In this document: positions 4,589 to 6,965 of the stretch, one piece after another
How positions within the stretch are numbered: position 1 is the first letter of the stretch
How the letters are laid out: the number at the start of each line of letters is the position of its first letter
Made by a program: the position numbers and the translations under genes
Notes under the pieces: model-generated
Databases searched by the model: none
What the model was told of the DNA's origin: nothing
The model's input: only the letters and a program-made list of their open reading frames with translations
Assembly (NCBI GenBank): GCA_947600015.1
Contig: CANQFX010000060.1
Coordinates: 1 to 6,965, forward strand
Direction of reading: 5' to 3'
DNA length: 6,965 nt
Source of the DNA: an uncultured Bacilli bacterium
GTDB lineage: Bacteria; Bacillota_I; Bacilli_A; RF39; UBA660

Positions 4589-6904
4589 ATGACAGAAGTA
4601 AGTGACAAATTAGAAAACTTAGTAGTCATTAAAAGAAATGGAAAAAAAGTAGAATTTGATGAAACAAAAATTGCTTTAGCCATTAAAAAAGGGTTTGATA
4701 GTGTAGAAGTAGATATTGACGAAGATGAAAAAACAAGAAAATATACTTCGAAAGATATTCAAAAAGTTTATCAAGCTGTGCTAAAGAGAATTGAAAAAGA
4801 AGCAAAAACAGTAGATCGTTTTAAAATAGAAGAAATTCAAGATTATATTGAAGATGAACTTTCTAAAAAGGGATATCAAGATGTATATGAATCTTTCTCT
4901 CAATATCGTGAAAGAAGAAATCAATCACGTCGGTCTTTCTTCGAAGATAAAAAAACGCATAAATTTTTAAAATCACTTGAAAATTTAGGCTTAAAATCTG
5001 CCAATGAAGAAGATGCCAAAAGAGAAAATGCAAATATCGATGGAAACTCACCAATGGGAACGATGTTACAATATGGAGCAACCGTATCAAAAGAGTTTGC
5101 TAAAGCTTATTTAATGAAACCAGAATATGCTAGAATGCATGATGAAGGTGCCATTCATATTCATGATATGGACTTCCTAGCAATGGGAACAACAACTTGT
5201 TGTCAAATTGATTTATCAAGATTATTTAAGAATGGTTTTGATACGGGACATGGATTTGTCAGACCACCACAAGACATTAGTACTTACGGATCTCTTGCTG
5301 CCATTGTAATTCAAGCAAATCAAAATGATCAACATGGAGGACAAGCTATCCCAGCACTTGACTATTATCTAGCACCTGGAGTTTTAAAAACATTTAAAAA
5401 ACAATTAAAACAGACAATTTATGACTTTTTAGATTTAGAAGGATTTTTAGAACATATTAATGTAGAACGAATCATTCGTGAAATTGATAAAATCGAAAGT
5501 ATTGAGTTTGATATTCAAACATTAACAGATTACCAAAAAGGCTCTAGCAGAGTAAAAGAAATTTTTACGAAAAGTTATGAGAAAGCAATGCAAAAAACAG
5601 ATCGAGCAACGCAACAAGCAATGGAAGCATTTATTCATAATCTAAATACAATGCATTCTAGAGCAGGAGCACAAGTTCCATTTTCTTCCGTTAACTTTGG
5701 AACAGATACTTCTCCAGAAGGACGAATGGTAATTAAAAATTTCTTGCTTTCCGCTGATTGTGGATTAGGAAGAGGAGAAACGCCAATTTTCCCTGTATCT
5801 ATATTTAAAGTAAAAGAAGGGGTGAATTATAATAAGGAAGATCCAAATTATGATCTATTCCGTTTAGCATGTAAGGTATCTGCCAAGCGACTTTTCCCTA
5901 ACTTTTCTTTTATCGATGCACCATTTAATTTGGCATATTATAAAGAAGGAGACCCTAATACAGAAATTGCTTATATGGGATGTCGTACAAGAGTAATTGG
6001 GGATGTCACAGCGCCAGATCATGAAGTAGTAACAGGAAGAGGAAATCTATCTTGGACTACAATTAATCTTCCAAGATTAGGAATTAAACATGGAATTGCT
6101 TTAAAAGAAAGAGAAAAAGCAGACATGAAAGCATTCTATCAAGAATTGGAAGATTTGATGAATAAAGTAAAAGATCAATTGTTAGAACGTTTTGAAGTAC
6201 AATGCAATAAACGTTGTTATAATTTCCCATTTTTATTAGGACAAGGAGTTTGGACGAATGGAGAAAAATTGAAACCTACCGATCGTCTTAGAAAAGTATG
6301 GAAACATGGATCTTTATCCATTGGGTTTATTGGCCTTGCAGAATGCTTGAAAGCACTTACAGGAAAACATCAAGGAGAAAGTGCAGAAAGTCAAAAGTTA
6401 GGATTAGAAATTATTAAATTTATGAGAAAAAAATGTGATGAGTATGCAGAAAAATATCATTTGAATTTCGCTTGTTTAGCAACACCAGCAGAAGGACTTT
6501 CTGGTCGATTCACTGCAATTGATAAAGCGATTTATGGAAAAATAAAAGGAGTAACGGATCGTGAATATTACACTAATTCGTTCCATGTTCCAGTATATTA
6601 TCATATTAGTATTACAGATAAATTAAAAACAGAAGCGCCATATCATAATTTAACAAATGGTGGACATATTTCTTATATTGAATTAGACGGAGATACTGCT
6701 TCTAATGTAGATGCCTTTGAAAAAGTAATTCATATTATGAAAGAAGCAGGCATTGGATATGGAGCAGTAAATCATCCAGTAGATCGTGATCCAGTGTGTG
6801 GTTATGTTGGTGTAATTAATGATGTTTGCCCAGGTTGTGGTAGACGAGAATTTGAAGGGGTTCCAATCGAAAAAATTACTGCACCAGATGGTTGTTGCAG
6901 ATAA
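4589..6904 (+). CDS. nrdD: Class III ribonucleotide reductase paralogue (NrdD family) lacking the glycyl-radical loop
   Basis: This 771-residue NrdD homologue is diverged from the first. Its ATP cone spans about residues 10-105 (V-I-K-R-N-G at 13-18). The barrel core includes I-H-I-H-D-M-D (189-195), the Cys pair C204/C205 (T-T-C-C-Q), H-S-R-A-G-A-Q-V-P-F (356-365), and C465 in Y-M-G-C-R-T-R-V, matching the thiyl-radical Cys. N-S-F-H (663-666) and N-G-G-H-I-S-Y (690-696) are also shared with the family. The zinc region has C737 and C747-x2-C750, but Asp734 sits where the first Cys would be. Canonical relatives continue with R-x-x-G-Y-L carrying the radical glycine; this protein instead ends I-T-A-P-D-G-C-C-R and stops at three tandem stop codons (TAA TAA TAG). 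Shifting frame in the A6 run at 6870-6875 does not reveal the motif. The radical may be supplied by a separate polypeptide, or the protein may be a non-catalytic or unusual form. Family membership is firm; activity is uncertain. Confidence 0.92.
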   Translation: MTEVSDKLENLVVIKRNGKKVEFDETKIALAIKKGFDSVEVDIDEDEKTRKYTSKDIQKVYQAVLKRIEKEAKTVDRFKIEEIQDYIEDELSKKGYQDVYESFSQYRERRNQSRRSFFEDKKTHKFLKSLENLGLKSANEEDAKRENANIDGNSPMGTMLQYGATVSKEFAKAYLMKPEYARMHDEGAIHIHDMDFLAMGTTTCCQIDLSRLFKNGFDTGHGFVRPPQDISTYGSLAAIVIQANQNDQHGGQAIPALDYYLAPGVLKTFKKQLKQTIYDFLDLEGFLEHINVERIIREIDKIESIEFDIQTLTDYQKGSSRVKEIFTKSYEKAMQKTDRATQQAMEAFIHNLNTMHSRAGAQVPFSSVNFGTDTSPEGRMVIKNFLLSADCGLGRGETPIFPVSIFKVKEGVNYNKEDPNYDLFRLACKVSAKRLFPNFSFIDAPFNLAYYKEGDPNTEIAYMGCRTRVIGDVTAPDHEVVTGRGNLSWTTINLPRLGIKHGIALKEREKADMKAFYQELEDLMNKVKDQLLERFEVQCNKRCYNFPFLLGQGVWTNGEKLKPTDRLRKVWKHGSLSIGFIGLAECLKALTGKHQGESAESQKLGLEIIKFMRKKCDEYAEKYHLNFACLATPAEGLSGRFTAIDKAIYGKIKGVTDREYYTNSFHVPVYYHISITDKLKTEAPYHNLTNGGHISYIELDGDTASNVDAFEKVIHIMKEAGIGYGAVNHPVDRDPVCGYVGVINDVCPGCGRREFEGVPIEKITAPDGCCR

Positions 6905-6934
6905 TAATAGATAAATAATAAGAAAGAAAAAAAT

Positions 6935-6942
6935 AAGGAGGT
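6935..6942 (+). promoter_or_regulatory. Perfect Shine-Dalgarno site for the gene starting at 6949
   Basis: AAGGAGGT, fully complementary to the 16S rRNA 3' end, is 6 nt before ATG 6949. The 44 nt after the second nrdD stop contain no hairpin terminator, so this gene is probably co-transcribed with the second nrdD and strongly translated. Confidence 0.85.
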
Positions 6943-6948
6943 AAAATT

Positions 6949-6965
6949 ATGGAAAAAATAATAGG
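6949..6965 (+). CDS. Start of an unidentified gene downstream of the second nrdD (3' end outside window)
   Basis: Only M-E-K-I-I-G can be read before the sequence ends; the last codon begins GG and so must be Gly. The start is real on the strength of the perfect ribosome binding site and the operon-like spacing. Two identities fit so few residues. One is a small stand-alone glycyl-radical domain, since K-I-I-G resembles the R-[IV]-x-G of the R-x-x-G-Y-L loop missing from the upstream protein. The other is a second NrdG-type radical-SAM activase, several of which begin M-x-I-x-G before their cysteine motif and commonly follow nrdD. Neither can be chosen from this window. Confidence 0.65.

Noticed and set aside
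6865..6904. Frameshift or selenocysteine readthrough hiding the glycyl-radical loop
   Set aside because: Both alternative frames after the A6 run reach stops without G-Y-L, and the stop is TAA followed by TAA and TAG, not TGA.

Overview
The window is AT-rich DNA from an anaerobic, low-GC bacterium. It is most likely a Bacillota (Bacilli/Clostridia-type, gut-commensal-like) genome. The reasons are strong Shine-Dalgarno sites, TGA used as a normal stop, codons ending mostly in A/T, and gene families typical of that group. I can infer a lineage but cannot name a species from sequence alone.

Layout. Positions 2-268 (+) are the 3' end of a surface/prepilin-like protein whose start lies outside the window. 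A Crp/Fnr-family regulator follows on the minus strand (391-1020). It is divergent from a tightly packed plus-strand operon: nrdD (class III anaerobic ribonucleotide reductase, 1133-3280), nrdG (its radical-SAM activase, 3280-3825) and dut (trimeric dUTPase, 3822-4283). The stop/start overlaps are 1 and 4 nt. A very AT-rich hairpin after dut is a probable terminator. A 305-base non-coding stretch (4284-4588), extremely A/T-biased, then leads to a second reductase gene, a diverged nrdD paralogue (4589-6904), with its own sigma-A-like promoter. A further gene starts at 6949 behind a perfect Shine-Dalgarno site and runs off the window after six codons (MEKIIG).

How the genes work together. NrdG uses S-adenosylmethionine and an iron-sulfur cluster to put a glycyl radical on NrdD, which reduces ribonucleoside triphosphates to dNTPs without oxygen. 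Because class III enzymes act on triphosphates, they make dUTP directly from UTP. A coupled dUTPase removes that dUTP and supplies dUMP for thymidylate synthesis. The regulator is probably the local switch. A perfect 10-2-10 inverted repeat in the divergent intergenic region covers the regulator's own -35 box and sits at about -41.5 from the inferred nrdD start site. This is the geometry expected for autorepression plus class II activation.

The most interesting point is the second NrdD. It has the ATP cone, the active-site cysteines and a near-complete zinc region, but it ends in DGCCR and lacks the R-x-x-G-Y-L glycyl-radical loop that the first paralogue keeps. The gene starting 44 nt later either encodes that loop as a separate small polypeptide or is a second activase. 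The window ends too early to decide.
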